22,129 bases of DNA from CAYTCZ01 sp964436315 (lineage in GTDB: Bacteria > Actinomycetota > Thermoleophilia > Gaiellales > Gaiellaceae): positions 1-22,129 of the forward strand of contig CAYTCZ010000067.1 in the NCBI GenBank assembly GCA_964436315.1, in the 5' to 3' direction. The notes under the pieces were generated by a model. The model saw nothing but the letters and a program-made list of their open reading frames with translations, was not told where the DNA came from and did not search any database. Of this stretch, positions 8,402 to 15,925 are shown in pieces. Within the stretch, counting starts at the first letter, position 1. Every line of letters starts with the position of its first letter. Position numbers and translations under genes: made by a program.

Positions 8402-8424
8402 CGGCGATCCGTCTCGGGTTCCGT

Positions 8425-9594
8425 TCAGTTGTACCGGCCGAGATCGCGCCCGGTTTCACACATGACCTCGATCAGACCCTCCTTCGCGTGGAAGATCTGA
8501 CCGGTCGAGCGCAGGATGTAGCCGCCGCCCTCCATCGCAGCGTCCAGGCAGCGTTTGACCTCTTCGCGAACGGCAGCCTCGTCGCCCTCGTGGAGGAGAT
8601 GCTCGTTGAAGCCGCCGAACAGGCAGACGCGATCGCCGATGCGCTCCTTGGCGTCGGCAAGATCGACGTCTCCGGAGGAGCGGTCGGAGGTGAGCGTCTC
8701 GATCGCGTCGGGATTCGTGTCCGCCATGTCCTCGAGGATCAACGTGGCGCGCCCGCAGTTGTGGAAGCTGACCAGGTAGCCGGCCTCGTGGGCCGCCTCG
8801 ACGCACTCCGCGTCGTAGGGCTTGATGAACTCACGGAAGTGCTCGGGGGCGATGCCGACGCCGACCCAGGTCTCGTTCATCGAGATCGAGTGGATGCCTG
8901 TCTCGCCCAACCGCCGGTAGAACGGCTTCAGCCAATCGGCGCAGAAGCGCATCAGGTCGTGGACGAACTGTGGTCGGTCGTAGACGTCCATCGAGAGATC
9001 GACGAGACCCCGGATCTCGGCAGCCATATCCCAGGGGCCGATCACGTGATGGAGCCACCACGCCTCATCGCCGACCTTCTCGACCATGCCCTTGAGGACT
9101 GACATGTCGTAGAGCTCGGCGGAGGGGAAGTGGCGCAGGGCGGGGAGCTTCTTCTCCGGCTCATCGCCCTTCAAGAGGAAGTCGTGACAGGAGGTGCCGA
9201 ACCCATCCTCGGTCCGGTAGGAGTAGTCGAGGTCACCGTCGGGCGTTTTGACGTGGTGGGCATGCTCACGCCAGCCGTCGCCGCGAGCGGTCTCCTCGAA
9301 TGTCTCGACCCAGTTCTCGGTCTCGAACGGCCGCGGGAAGAGCATTCGCGGCCAGATCTCGTGTTCGCCGATGTGCTGGCTGTAGGTCGTGATCATCGGA
9401 TCGAGGCCGAGATCCTGTTGCATCTTGACGATCGAGCCCATCGGATCGTCGATCCAGTCCTCGAACAGATCGAGGAAGCTCTGGTCAGGCCGTCGGAGCT
9501 TCTTGATCAGCGGGAGCCCAAGCCAGCAGTGGATGGGAACGCGATCGGGCGTACCCCGCTCGAATGCGATTCGCGTACGCTCAGCGGTCTTCAC
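8425..9594 (-). CDS. uroporphyrinogen decarboxylase-family methyltransferase (probable substrate:corrinoid methyltransferase)
   Basis: This 389-residue protein belongs to the UroD superfamily, which besides the haem enzyme includes cobalamin- and coenzyme M-dependent methyltransferases such as MtaA/MtbA and the CmuA N-terminal domain. The first two zinc ligands of those enzymes are visible as the His-x-Cys motif H278-N-C280. The region 357-370 where a third cysteine could be expected reads GGYILRSTGQIFHA and lacks it. The catalytic Arg and Asp pattern of true haem-type UroD is not seen. The GTG start at 9592-9594 has AAGGAGA 6 bases upstream. It is the first gene of the leftward operon and is divergent from the corrinoid-protein operon, which otherwise lacks a substrate-specific methyltransferase; this protein is the best candidate. 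The methyl donor is unknown. Confidence 0.87.
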   Translation of the reverse strand: MKTAERTRIAFERGTPDRVPIHCWLGLPLIKKLRRPDQSFLDLFEDWIDDPMGSIVKMQQDLGLDPMITTYSQHIGEHEIWPRMLFPRPFETENWVETFEETARGDGWREHAHHVKTPDGDLDYSYRTEDGFGTSCHDFLLKGDEPEKKLPALRHFPSAELYDMSVLKGMVEKVGDEAWWLHHVIGPWDMAAEIRGLVDLSMDVYDRPQFVHDLMRFCADWLKPFYRRLGETGIHSISMNETWVGVGIAPEHFREFIKPYDAECVEAAHEAGYLVSFHNCGRATLILEDMADTNPDAIETLTSDRSSGDVDLADAKERIGDRVCLFGGFNEHLLHEGDEAAVREEVKRCLDAAMEGGGYILRSTGQIFHAKEGLIEVMCETGRDLGRYN

Positions 9595-9678
9595 GGTCGA
9601 TCTCCTTCCTCGCGGGCCTCGGCCCTGTCAGCGTAAGCCTACCGACTCCCCGTTACCGCTCCGGTTGAGTGGACTCTC

Positions 9679-9699
9679 GGCAATATGGTTCCATTTGCC
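9679..9699. promoter_or_regulatory. second possible operator, imperfect palindrome
   Basis: GGCAATATGG faces CCATTTGCC across two T's. The arms match after removing one T from the left arm. It shares AATATGG with the main palindrome at 9763-9783 and lies between that and the methyltransferase start, where a regulator of the leftward operon could bind. This is suggestive only. Confidence 0.3.
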
Positions 9700-9744
9700 G
9701 GCACCAGCTTGCGATCGTATCGCAGTCTCTTCTCCCTAAGAGAG

Positions 9745-9774
9745 TTGACTAATCGCACGATCTAGTGCCATAAT
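9745..9774 (+). promoter_or_regulatory. predicted sigma70-type promoter of the iclR-corrinoid operon
   Basis: TTGACT (9745-9750) and CATAAT (9769-9774) are separated by 18 bases. Transcription would start at about 9781-9784, at or next to the ATG at 9784, so the mRNA would be leaderless or nearly so. This agrees with the lack of any Shine-Dalgarno sequence before the gene. The -10 element lies inside the palindromic operator. Confidence 0.55.
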
Positions 9775-9783
9775 ATGGCACTA
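9763..9783. promoter_or_regulatory. 21-bp palindromic operator, probably bound by the adjacent IclR regulator
   Basis: TAGTGCCATA and TATGGCACTA are exact reverse complements around a single central A, giving two perfect 10-base arms. The site covers the predicted -10 element and ends directly before the ATG at 9784. Its size and symmetry fit IclR-family operators, and its position implies autoregulation by blocking RNA polymerase. It may also control the divergent operon, whose start codon is about 170 bases away. Confidence 0.75.
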
Positions 9784-10557
9784 ATGGCGAGGGTTGAAGA
9801 GGGCGCCCAAGCGATCGACCGCGCCGCGCGGATCCTCGTGCGACTCGTCGAGACCGACGACGTCGTCACCTTGGCGGGCGTGATGCAGGAAACGAGCCTC
9901 CCGAAGTCAACGGCTGCTCGGGCGCTTCGCGCTCTCGAACGAAACGGGCTCGCTCAGCGCCAACCGGGTGGCGGCTTCCGACCGGGACCCGTGCTCGTCG
10001 ACTACGCCCGCCGCGACGCAAGCGTCGGCGACCTTGCGACGCTCGCATGGCCCTTTCTCGAGCAGCTCGGTCGCCAGACCGGCGAAACAGCCAATATCGC
10101 GATCCCGACGCCGGGCGGTGTCGCCCGCCTCGCCCAAGTCGACAGCGACCATCCGCTCGGCGCAGGGAACTGGGTCGGACGCAGAATTCCGCTCCACGCC
10201 TCGTCTCTCGGCAAGGTGTTCATGGCGTTCGGAGCGGCACAGCCGCCGTTCGGACGCCTCGCTCGACTCGGCCCGGGAACGATCACGAGCATGGAGGAGC
10301 TCCTCGCCGAGCTCGAACAAGTCAGGTTGGACGGCTTCGCCACGACCTGGGAGGAGCTCGAGGAAGGCCTCTGCTCGACCGCAGCCCCGGTCCACGGATC
10401 GCGCGCCAGAGTGATCGCTGCGATCTCTGTCTCGGCCCCGACGGTACGTACCTCCCGAGACCGTCTGGCCGAGCTCTCGGCACAGGTGGCGCAGACAGCC
10501 GGCGAGCTAACCGATCACGTCCGTCCTTACTACAACCAAGGAGAAGAAGGGGAATGA
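9784..10557 (+). CDS. IclR-family transcriptional regulator
   Basis: A 257-residue protein of normal IclR length. The N-terminal winged helix (about residues 8-68; QAIDRAARILVRL, then LPKSTAARALRALERNGLAQR) binds DNA. The C-terminal effector domain carries the typical region IPLHASSLGKVFMAF and the end motif with ISVSAPTVR. IclR effector domains commonly bind small organic acids or aromatic compounds, which fits regulation of a catabolic pathway. The ATG at 9784 is preferred to the in-frame ATG at 9775, because 9775 lies within the palindrome and the predicted transcription start falls at 9781-9784. The stop overlaps the corrinoid-protein start (ATGA, 10554-10557). It probably controls both divergent operons. 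The effector is unknown and may be the methylated substrate. Confidence 0.92.
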   Translation: MARVEEGAQAIDRAARILVRLVETDDVVTLAGVMQETSLPKSTAARALRALERNGLAQRQPGGGFRPGPVLVDYARRDASVGDLATLAWPFLEQLGRQTGETANIAIPTPGGVARLAQVDSDHPLGAGNWVGRRIPLHASSLGKVFMAFGAAQPPFGRLARLGPGTITSMEELLAELEQVRLDGFATTWEELEEGLCSTAAPVHGSRARVIAAISVSAPTVRTSRDRLAELSAQVAQTAGELTDHVRPYYNQGEEGE

Positions 10558-11219
10558 CCGACGAAGAAATCTTGCAGGGCCTCTACGATGAGACCCTGGT
10601 CGGAAACGCGCCAGAGGTGCTCAAGCTCACCGAGCTCGGCCTCGAGGCGGACATGGCACCGACGACGATGCTCTTCGAGGCGCTCATCCCCGCACTCGAA
10701 GAGGTCGGGGCCCGCTTCGAGCGCGGGGACTTCTTCGTTCCCGAGATGCTGATCGCCGGTCGGGCGATGGCGGGCTCGCTCGAGATCTTGCGACCGTTGC
10801 TCGCGGACACAGGCGCCGAGACGATCGGGACGTTTCTGATGGGCACTGTCAAGGGCGACGTCCACGACATCGGTAAGAACCTCGTCGACATCATGCTCGA
10901 GGGAGCCGGATTCAACGTCGTCGACCTCGGCGTTCAGGTCGCGCCCGAGACCTTCGTCGACGCGATTCGAGAGCACGAGCCCGACGTGGTCGGGTTCTCG
11001 GCGTTCCTCACCACGACAATGCCGATGTTCAAGGTCAACATCGAAGCGATCGCCCACGCCGGGCTTCGCGACGAGGTCATCGTCATGGTCGGGGGCGCGC
11101 CGGTCACGCAGGAATACGCCGACGCGGTCGGAGCTGACGGTTACGCACCAGACGCGGCCAGCGCCACCAAGCTCGCCAAAGAGCTCGTCGAAGAGCGCCG
11201 CGCCCTCGCTCCCGCTTGA
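10554..11219 (+). CDS. corrinoid (cobalamin-binding) protein of a methyltransferase system, MtaC/MtbC-like
   Basis: This 221-residue protein has the two-domain build of small corrinoid proteins. A helical cap domain spans about residues 1-88 and a B12-binding Rossmann domain about 90-215. The latter carries GDVHDIG at 101-107, where His104 is the predicted lower cobalt ligand of the DxHxxG motif. It also has the downstream serine region GFSAFLTTT (147-155) and GG at 180-181. It shuttles the methyl group between a substrate methyltransferase and a second methyltransferase. The start ATG overlaps the regulator's TGA and follows AAGGAGAAGAAGGGGA. A much longer frame from 10047 would lie inside the regulator gene and is rejected. 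Likely partners are the UroD-type protein encoded divergently and the pterin methyltransferase downstream. Confidence 0.93.
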   Translation: MTDEEILQGLYDETLVGNAPEVLKLTELGLEADMAPTTMLFEALIPALEEVGARFERGDFFVPEMLIAGRAMAGSLEILRPLLADTGAETIGTFLMGTVKGDVHDIGKNLVDIMLEGAGFNVVDLGVQVAPETFVDAIREHEPDVVGFSAFLTTTMPMFKVNIEAIAHAGLRDEVIVMVGGAPVTQEYADAVGADGYAPDAASATKLAKELVEERRALAPA

Positions 11220-11229
11220 GGTCGATCGA

Positions 11230-11613
11230 ATGAGTCTCGTCAGCGTAATCGAGCACGCCGTCAAGGGCCCGGTCTTCGACTGTCGGATGTGCGGGCAATG
11301 CGTCCTCCACGAAACGGGAATGACGTGCCCGATGACCTGTCCGAAGACGTTGCGGAACGGCCCCTGCGGAGGAGTCCGGGAAGACGGCGGCTGCGAAGTC
11401 ATCCCGGAGATGCGCTGCGTGTGGGTCAAGGCCGAGGACCGGGCACGGACCCTTCCGCTCCTGCCACGCTCATGGCGCGAGCACATCGACGATCTTCGCC
11501 CGCCCGTTGACAACCGCCTCGAAGGAACATCGTCGTGGGTCAACGTCGCGCGCGGACGGAACCGAACCTCCCCCGAGGGCTGGAGAACGGCCCAAGACGA
11601 GGAGGCTGCATGA
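11230..11613 (+). CDS. metV: MetV-like cysteine-rich protein (methylenetetrahydrofolate reductase C-terminal family)
   Basis: This 127-residue protein has eight cysteines in its first half (18, 21, 24, 33, 37, 46, 55, 63), with CxxCGxC, CPxxCPK and NGPCGG patterns. These are characteristic of the MTHFR C-terminal/MetV domain, known in acetogens as the partner of MetF. The spacing could hold one or two iron-sulfur clusters, or zinc. The second half (about 64-127) is polar and lacks motifs. The start ATG follows the corrinoid gene by 10 bases, with GAGG about 8 bases before it. Its stop overlaps the MetF-like start (ATGA, 11610-11613), which supports a MetV-MetF complex. The role is probably electron transfer or structural support for MetF; whether it allows a non-NAD(P)H electron partner here is inference. 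Confidence 0.85.
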   Translation: MSLVSVIEHAVKGPVFDCRMCGQCVLHETGMTCPMTCPKTLRNGPCGGVREDGGCEVIPEMRCVWVKAEDRARTLPLLPRSWREHIDDLRPPVDNRLEGTSSWVNVARGRNRTSPEGWRTAQDEEAA

Positions 11614-12551
11614 GCCGGCTGCGCGAACTAGTCGAGGCGGGCGATCGCCAGATCGTCACCGGCGAAGCGCCGACCGTGAACAGCGGAACTCTCGAGGACT
11701 TCCAAGAGCGGGTCGCCGAGATGGCGCACTGGGTGGACGCAATGAACGCCACCGACAACCCGACTGCTCGGGCGCACGCGTCGAACGTCTCTGTCGCCAT
11801 CGCGCTCCTCGGCTTCGGAATCGAGCCGATCCTCCAGGTTGTCGGGCGGGACAAGAACCGCCTCGCCTGTCAGGCCGACATCGTCGGCGCCGCGCTTCAC
11901 GGCGTCGAGAACGTCGCCTGTATGACCGGCGATGACGTGACCGCCGGAGACGAGCCGGAGGCACGGCGCGTCTTCGATCTCGACGGCCCACAACTCATCA
12001 ACGTGGCCGCCGGCCTTGCAAACGGTCAGTACCTGTCCGGCCGCCCCATCGAGCCCGCGCCGACGCTCTTCATCGGCGCGGTCGAGAACCCCGGCGCACC
12101 GCCCCTTAACCATCGTGCCGAGCGAGCAGAGAAGAAGATCAGGGCCGGAGCGCGATTTCTCCAGCTCCAGATCTGTTACCACCCCGAACGTCTCGAAGCG
12201 TTCGTGACGGCGCTCGAGGAGAGGGGGTTGACTCGCGAGTGCGCGATCCTCCCCACTCTCGTGCTCGTCGAGACCGCGCGCGCGCTCTCGTTCATCGACC
12301 GCCAGGTTCCGGGAGTCTCAGTGCCCGCCGAGACGATCAAGCGCGTCGAGCGCTCAGACGATCCCTCGGAAGCAGCGTATGAACTCGTGCTCGAGCAAGC
12401 CCGGAACGCTCTGTCGCTTCCGGGCGTCCGCGGCCTCCACCTAACTGATTTCCGCCACGACGGTGCTGTTTCGCGGCTCTGCCGCGACCTCGGCATCCAG
12501 ACCAGAGAGGAGAGAAGAGCGAATGCACACGGTGCTGCGCTCCCCGTCTAA
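11610..12551 (+). CDS. metF: methylenetetrahydrofolate reductase (MetF-like)
   Basis: A 313-residue flavoprotein of the MTHFR family, interconverting methyl-tetrahydrofolate and methylene-tetrahydrofolate. Visible signatures are the N-terminal glutamate region (TGEAP, 17-21), NATDNP at 46-51, QVVGRDKNR at 76-84, and MTGDD at 105-109, which lines the FAD site. The ATG at 11610 is chosen because AGGAGG lies 4 bases upstream and it overlaps the metV stop; the frame upstream to 11535 is shadow sequence. In a demethylation pathway it would run towards oxidation, feeding methyl groups into the C1 pool; in a synthetic pathway it would run towards reduction. The gene overlaps the following methyltransferase gene by 29 bases, so the operon is tightly coupled. 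Confidence 0.92.
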   Translation: MSRLRELVEAGDRQIVTGEAPTVNSGTLEDFQERVAEMAHWVDAMNATDNPTARAHASNVSVAIALLGFGIEPILQVVGRDKNRLACQADIVGAALHGVENVACMTGDDVTAGDEPEARRVFDLDGPQLINVAAGLANGQYLSGRPIEPAPTLFIGAVENPGAPPLNHRAERAEKKIRAGARFLQLQICYHPERLEAFVTALEERGLTRECAILPTLVLVETARALSFIDRQVPGVSVPAETIKRVERSDDPSEAAYELVLEQARNALSLPGVRGLHLTDFRHDGAVSRLCRDLGIQTREERRANAHGAALPV

Positions 12552-13383
12552 AGAAGTCGTCATCGGACCCGACCAGCCGTTCTGCATCATCGGTGAACGG
12601 ATCAACCCGACCGGACGCAAGGCGTTCGCCGAAGCCCTCCGGGACGGTGACCTGTCGCAGGTCGTCGAGGACGTCAACGAGCAGGTCGCGGTGGGGGCGC
12701 ACGTCCTCGACGTCAATATGGGCGTTCCGCTCACCGACGAGGCCGACCTCCTCTCGCGCGCAATCCAGCTCGTTCAGGAACACACGGATCTGCCGATCTG
12801 CATCGACTCATCGGTCGTCGAAGCCCTCGACGCAGGGCTCGCCGTCTACCGGGGCAAGGCCCTCGTGAACTCGGTGACTTGCGAGACCGATCGACTCAAT
12901 GCCGTGCTGCCGATGGTGAAGGAGCACGGAGCGGCGGTCATCTGCCTGACGAACGACGAGACCGGGATCCCGCAGACTGCCGCTGAGCGACTCGAAGTCT
13001 GTGCGCGCCTCGTTGACATCGTCCACGGGCAGTACGAGATTCCAATGGAGGACATCGTTATCGACCCGCTTGCGATGACAGTCGGAGCAGATCCAACCGC
13101 GGTCGTGGTCACCCTCGAGACGATCAGCGGCATTCGAGAGAGGTTCGGCCTCAACATGACGCTCGGCGCGTCGAACGTCTCGTTCGGCCTCCCGGGCCGT
13201 CACGCGCTGAATGCCGCGTTCCTCGTGACCGCGTCGTACGCTGGGCTGACCAGCGCGATCATGGATGCACGCACGGCCCAGACCGTCGACGCGTGCCGCG
13301 CCGCTGACCTGCTGTTCGCACGCGACGAATGGGGCATGAACTGGATCGCCGCCCATCGAGAGGCGCAGGCCGCGGCGACGTGA
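12523..13383 (+). CDS. methyltetrahydrofolate:corrinoid methyltransferase (MetH pterin-domain/AcsE-like)
   Basis: This 286-residue TIM-barrel protein belongs to the pterin-binding family that includes AcsE, MtgA and the folate domain of MetH. Hallmarks are GERINPTGRK at 24-33, DVNMG at 63-67, the Asp95 region (ICIDSS), DPLAMTVG (181-188) and ASNVSFGLPGR at 216-226. It transfers methyl groups between the corrinoid protein and tetrahydrofolate. The ATG at 12523 is preceded by AGAGGAGAG. It lies 29 bases inside the MetF-like gene, and the family N-terminus begins only a few residues later. The TGA overlaps the next start as GTGA. No homocysteine-binding domain is present, so this is not methionine synthase. 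Confidence 0.92.
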   Translation: MHTVLRSPSKEVVIGPDQPFCIIGERINPTGRKAFAEALRDGDLSQVVEDVNEQVAVGAHVLDVNMGVPLTDEADLLSRAIQLVQEHTDLPICIDSSVVEALDAGLAVYRGKALVNSVTCETDRLNAVLPMVKEHGAAVICLTNDETGIPQTAAERLEVCARLVDIVHGQYEIPMEDIVIDPLAMTVGADPTAVVVTLETISGIRERFGLNMTLGASNVSFGLPGRHALNAAFLVTASYAGLTSAIMDARTAQTVDACRAADLLFARDEWGMNWIAAHREAQAAAT

Positions 13384-15263
13384 GTCTGGCGATGGATCAG
13401 CCCGAGGCGCAAGGGATCCCCGAGCCACACGCTCGGGTCGCGTTGCGCTTCCAGCCCTCGGGAACCGCCGTCCGGGTTCCACCGGGCGTGACCGTCTTCG
13501 ACGCAGCGTCGTGGAACGGTGTCGCCATCGACTCGACGTGCGGCGGCCACGGAACGTGCAAGAAATGTCGAGTTCGCATCGAGGACGGCTCGGTCCCCGT
13601 GACGGAGCTGGACATGCGCGCGTATAGCGAGAGCGAACTCGAAGCCGGTTGGCGCCTCGCCTGCCGTGCTCAGGCCGAGAGCGACCTCGTCGTGGAGGTG
13701 CCGCCTCTCGAGACTCGACCCAAGGCGGCCACGCTCGGCGTTGGTCGGCAAGTGATTTTCCGGCCGGCCCTCCAGAAGCGCTACGTCGAGCTCGAGGAGC
13801 CATCCTTGACTGATCAACGCACCGACCTCGAGCGCATCCAAGACGCCGTCGACGACCTCGAGCTCCATGTCGAGGCGGGCGTCCTCCGCCGCTTGCCGCG
13901 CGTACTTCGCGAGTGCTCGTATCGCGTGACCTGCGTTGTTGTCGATGAGATGCTGATCGACGTCGAACCGGGTGATACGAGAGAGACACTCCATGCGATT
14001 GCGTTCGACCTCGGGACGACAACCGTCGTGGCCACGCTCCTCGATCTCGGAACAGGCACGCCGATTGCCGTGGCGTCGCGACTCAATCGCCAGCAGCCAT
14101 TCGGCGCCGACGTCATCTCGCGCATCTCGGCGACGATGCTCGACAAGGGGAAGCTCGACGAACTGCAAGAGCTTGCTGGAGCGACCCTGCAAGAACTCGC
14201 AGACGAAGTCTGTGAGGAGGGAGGCATCGAGCCGGACCGGGTCTACGAAGTCGCGCTCGCGGGCAACGCGACGATGACGCAGCTCGCGCTGGGGATCGAT
14301 CCCGAGCCCGTCGGCGTAGCACCGTTCATCATGGCAACCCGTTCGTTCCCCGAGATGGCGGCCTCGGAGCTCGGCCTCCGGCTTCATCCACGAGCTCGTG
14401 CGACGGTCTTTCCGGCGCTCGGCGCGTATGTGGGGGGAGACATCGTCGCGGGCCTACTCGCGACCGGCATGACTCGGGATCGCAGGATGCGCCTCTTCAT
14501 CGATGTAGGTACGAACTGCGAGATCGCGCTCGGCTCCGCCGATCAACTCCTCTGTACCGCCGCCCCGGCTGGCCCGGCCTTCGAAGCCGCTCAAATCCAG
14601 TGCGGCATGCGCGCGGCCGACGGCGCCATTGAGAGCGCGCACATTCGCGACGACGGGCTCGAGCTCAAGGTGATCGGCGATGTCGGGCCGATCGGCATCT
14701 GTGGATCCGGGCTCGTCGACGCCGTCTCCGAGCTCGTCCGCAGTGGACTTCTCGAGCCGTCCGGTCGCTTCGTCCCCGACGAGCGCGTCGGCGAACTGGC
14801 ACCCAATCTGGCGGGCCGCCTCGTAACCCGCACGAACGACGAGCGTGTCTTCGTCCTGCACTGGAAAGGCGCCGAGGGAGACGTGGACAACGCAGTCTAC
14901 CTCTCTCAACGCGACATCCGTGAGCTCCAGTTCGCCAAAGCGTCAATCGCCACCGGCTGGAGAATCCTGCTCGAGGAACTCGGAATCGAAGAAACCGAGA
15001 TCCAGCAGGTCCTGCTGGCCGGATCATTCGGCTCGTACCTCTCGCCCGCCAGCGCCGTTCGCATCGGTCTCGTACCACGACTGCCGCTCCCACGCATCGT
15101 GGCGGCCGGCAACGTCGCGGGCGAGGGAGCGAAGATGGCTCTCCTCTCGATGCAGGAGCGGCACGCCGCCACCGCGATGCTCGACGAGATCGACTACGTT
15201 GAGCTCTCGGACCGTCCCGACTTCAACGACCGATTCGTCGAGCAACTGTCCTTCCCAGAATGA
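13380..15263 (+). CDS. ASKHA-domain reductive activator of corrinoid protein (RACE/RamA-like, DUF4445)
   Basis: This 627-residue protein has an N-terminal [2Fe-2S] ferredoxin domain with Cys54, Cys60, Cys63 and Cys95 (CGGHGTCKKC). A linker region follows to about 200, and then a large ASKHA-type ATPase domain beginning with AFDLGTTT at 208-215. Such proteins use ATP to drive reduction of accidentally oxidised Co(II) corrinoid back to Co(I). The presence of such an activator argues that the corrinoid protein is used for methyl transfer from an unactivated or difficult substrate, rather than only being an S-adenosylmethionine-reactivated enzyme. The GTG at 13380 overlaps the previous stop (GTGA); an in-frame ATG at 13392 is an alternative that shortens the protein by four residues. 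The stop overlaps the DUF1638 start. Confidence 0.93.
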   Translation: MSLAMDQPEAQGIPEPHARVALRFQPSGTAVRVPPGVTVFDAASWNGVAIDSTCGGHGTCKKCRVRIEDGSVPVTELDMRAYSESELEAGWRLACRAQAESDLVVEVPPLETRPKAATLGVGRQVIFRPALQKRYVELEEPSLTDQRTDLERIQDAVDDLELHVEAGVLRRLPRVLRECSYRVTCVVVDEMLIDVEPGDTRETLHAIAFDLGTTTVVATLLDLGTGTPIAVASRLNRQQPFGADVISRISATMLDKGKLDELQELAGATLQELADEVCEEGGIEPDRVYEVALAGNATMTQLALGIDPEPVGVAPFIMATRSFPEMAASELGLRLHPRARATVFPALGAYVGGDIVAGLLATGMTRDRRMRLFIDVGTNCEIALGSADQLLCTAAPAGPAFEAAQIQCGMRAADGAIESAHIRDDGLELKVIGDVGPIGICGSGLVDAVSELVRSGLLEPSGRFVPDERVGELAPNLAGRLVTRTNDERVFVLHWKGAEGDVDNAVYLSQRDIRELQFAKASIATGWRILLEELGIEETEIQQVLLAGSFGSYLSPASAVRIGLVPRLPLPRIVAAGNVAGEGAKMALLSMQERHAATAMLDEIDYVELSDRPDFNDRFVEQLSFPE

Positions 15264-15925
15264 CGCAAGCGGCTGCAGTAGCGACGCTCTCGCGCAACCG
15301 GCCGGCCTTCCGACGGGGCCGAGAGGCGACGCACTGCGTCCTCGCATGCGGCGCAATTGCCCGCGAGGTATTGGCCGTCATCCGGCTGAACTCCTGGACA
15401 CACGTCACGCTCGAATGTCTACCCGCCAAGCTGCATCTCACGCCGGAGGGCATCCCGGGCGCCGTCGACGCGAAGCTGCACGAGCTGAGCGCTCGCTTCG
15501 ATCGGATCTTCGTCGCGTACGCGGACTGCGGGACTGCGGGTGCGCTTGATCGAGTGTTGGACAAACACGGCGTCGAACGATTGCCCGGGGCGCACTGTTA
15601 CGGGTTCTTTGCGGGTAACTCGGCATGGCTCGAAATGCACGAGGCCGAGCCGGGCACCTTCTACCTGACCGATTTCCTGGTGCGACACTTCGACGCATTG
15701 GTCATCAGGTCGCTCGGGCTCGATCGCCATCCAGAGTTGATCGTCGACGTATTCGGGAACTACCGCCGCCTCGTCTACCTGGCTCAGTCAGACGAGCCAG
15801 AACTCGTTGACCGTGCTCGAGAAGCCGCCGCTCAGCTTGGTCTCGACTTCGAGCATTACCCGACCGGGCTCGGAGCGCTCGAACCGTCGCTCGTTCAATT
15901 CGTGGAGGCTGAACGCGCTGCCTGA
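15260..15925 (+). CDS. DUF1638-family protein, component of the corrinoid operon
   Basis: A 221-residue protein recognised as DUF1638 by its pattern: CVLACGAIARE near the start (26-36), VAYADCGTAGALD (85-97), and a GAHCYGFFAG segment (110-119). Several conserved cysteines and a histidine (Cys30, Cys90, His112, Cys113) would suit a metal or cofactor site, but no function is established. The ATG at 15260 overlaps the RACE stop (ATGA). Given where the family signature begins, about 20 residues at the N-terminus may be extra, but there is no better start. There is no signal peptide or membrane segment. Members of this family recur, in my recollection, beside corrinoid methyltransferase genes, so a role in corrinoid handling, methyl transfer or reactivation is inferred from context only. 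Confidence 0.8.
   Translation: MTQAAAVATLSRNRPAFRRGREATHCVLACGAIAREVLAVIRLNSWTHVTLECLPAKLHLTPEGIPGAVDAKLHELSARFDRIFVAYADCGTAGALDRVLDKHGVERLPGAHCYGFFAGNSAWLEMHEAEPGTFYLTDFLVRHFDALVIRSLGLDRHPELIVDVFGNYRRLVYLAQSDEPELVDRAREAAAQLGLDFEHYPTGLGALEPSLVQFVEAERAA

Noticed and set aside
8425..9594. UroD-family gene considered as haem-pathway uroporphyrinogen decarboxylase
   Set aside because: It has the His-x-Cys zinc motif of methyltransferases, lacks the haem enzyme's N-terminal signature, and lies beside a corrinoid operon rather than haem genes.
10047..10553. Upstream in-frame extension of the corrinoid protein
   Set aside because: It lies entirely inside the IclR coding region, translates to Arg/Pro-rich shadow sequence, and the ATG at 10554 has a good ribosome binding site and the family N-terminus.
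12523..13383. Pterin-binding gene considered as dihydropteroate synthase or methionine synthase
   Set aside because: The INPTGRK and ASNVSFGLPGR motifs fit methyltetrahydrofolate:corrinoid methyltransferases, and no homocysteine or other MetH domains are present in the same protein.
13200..14387. Long minus-strand frame opposite the RACE gene
   Set aside because: The plus strand carries ferredoxin and ASKHA motifs; the minus-strand product has no recognisable features.
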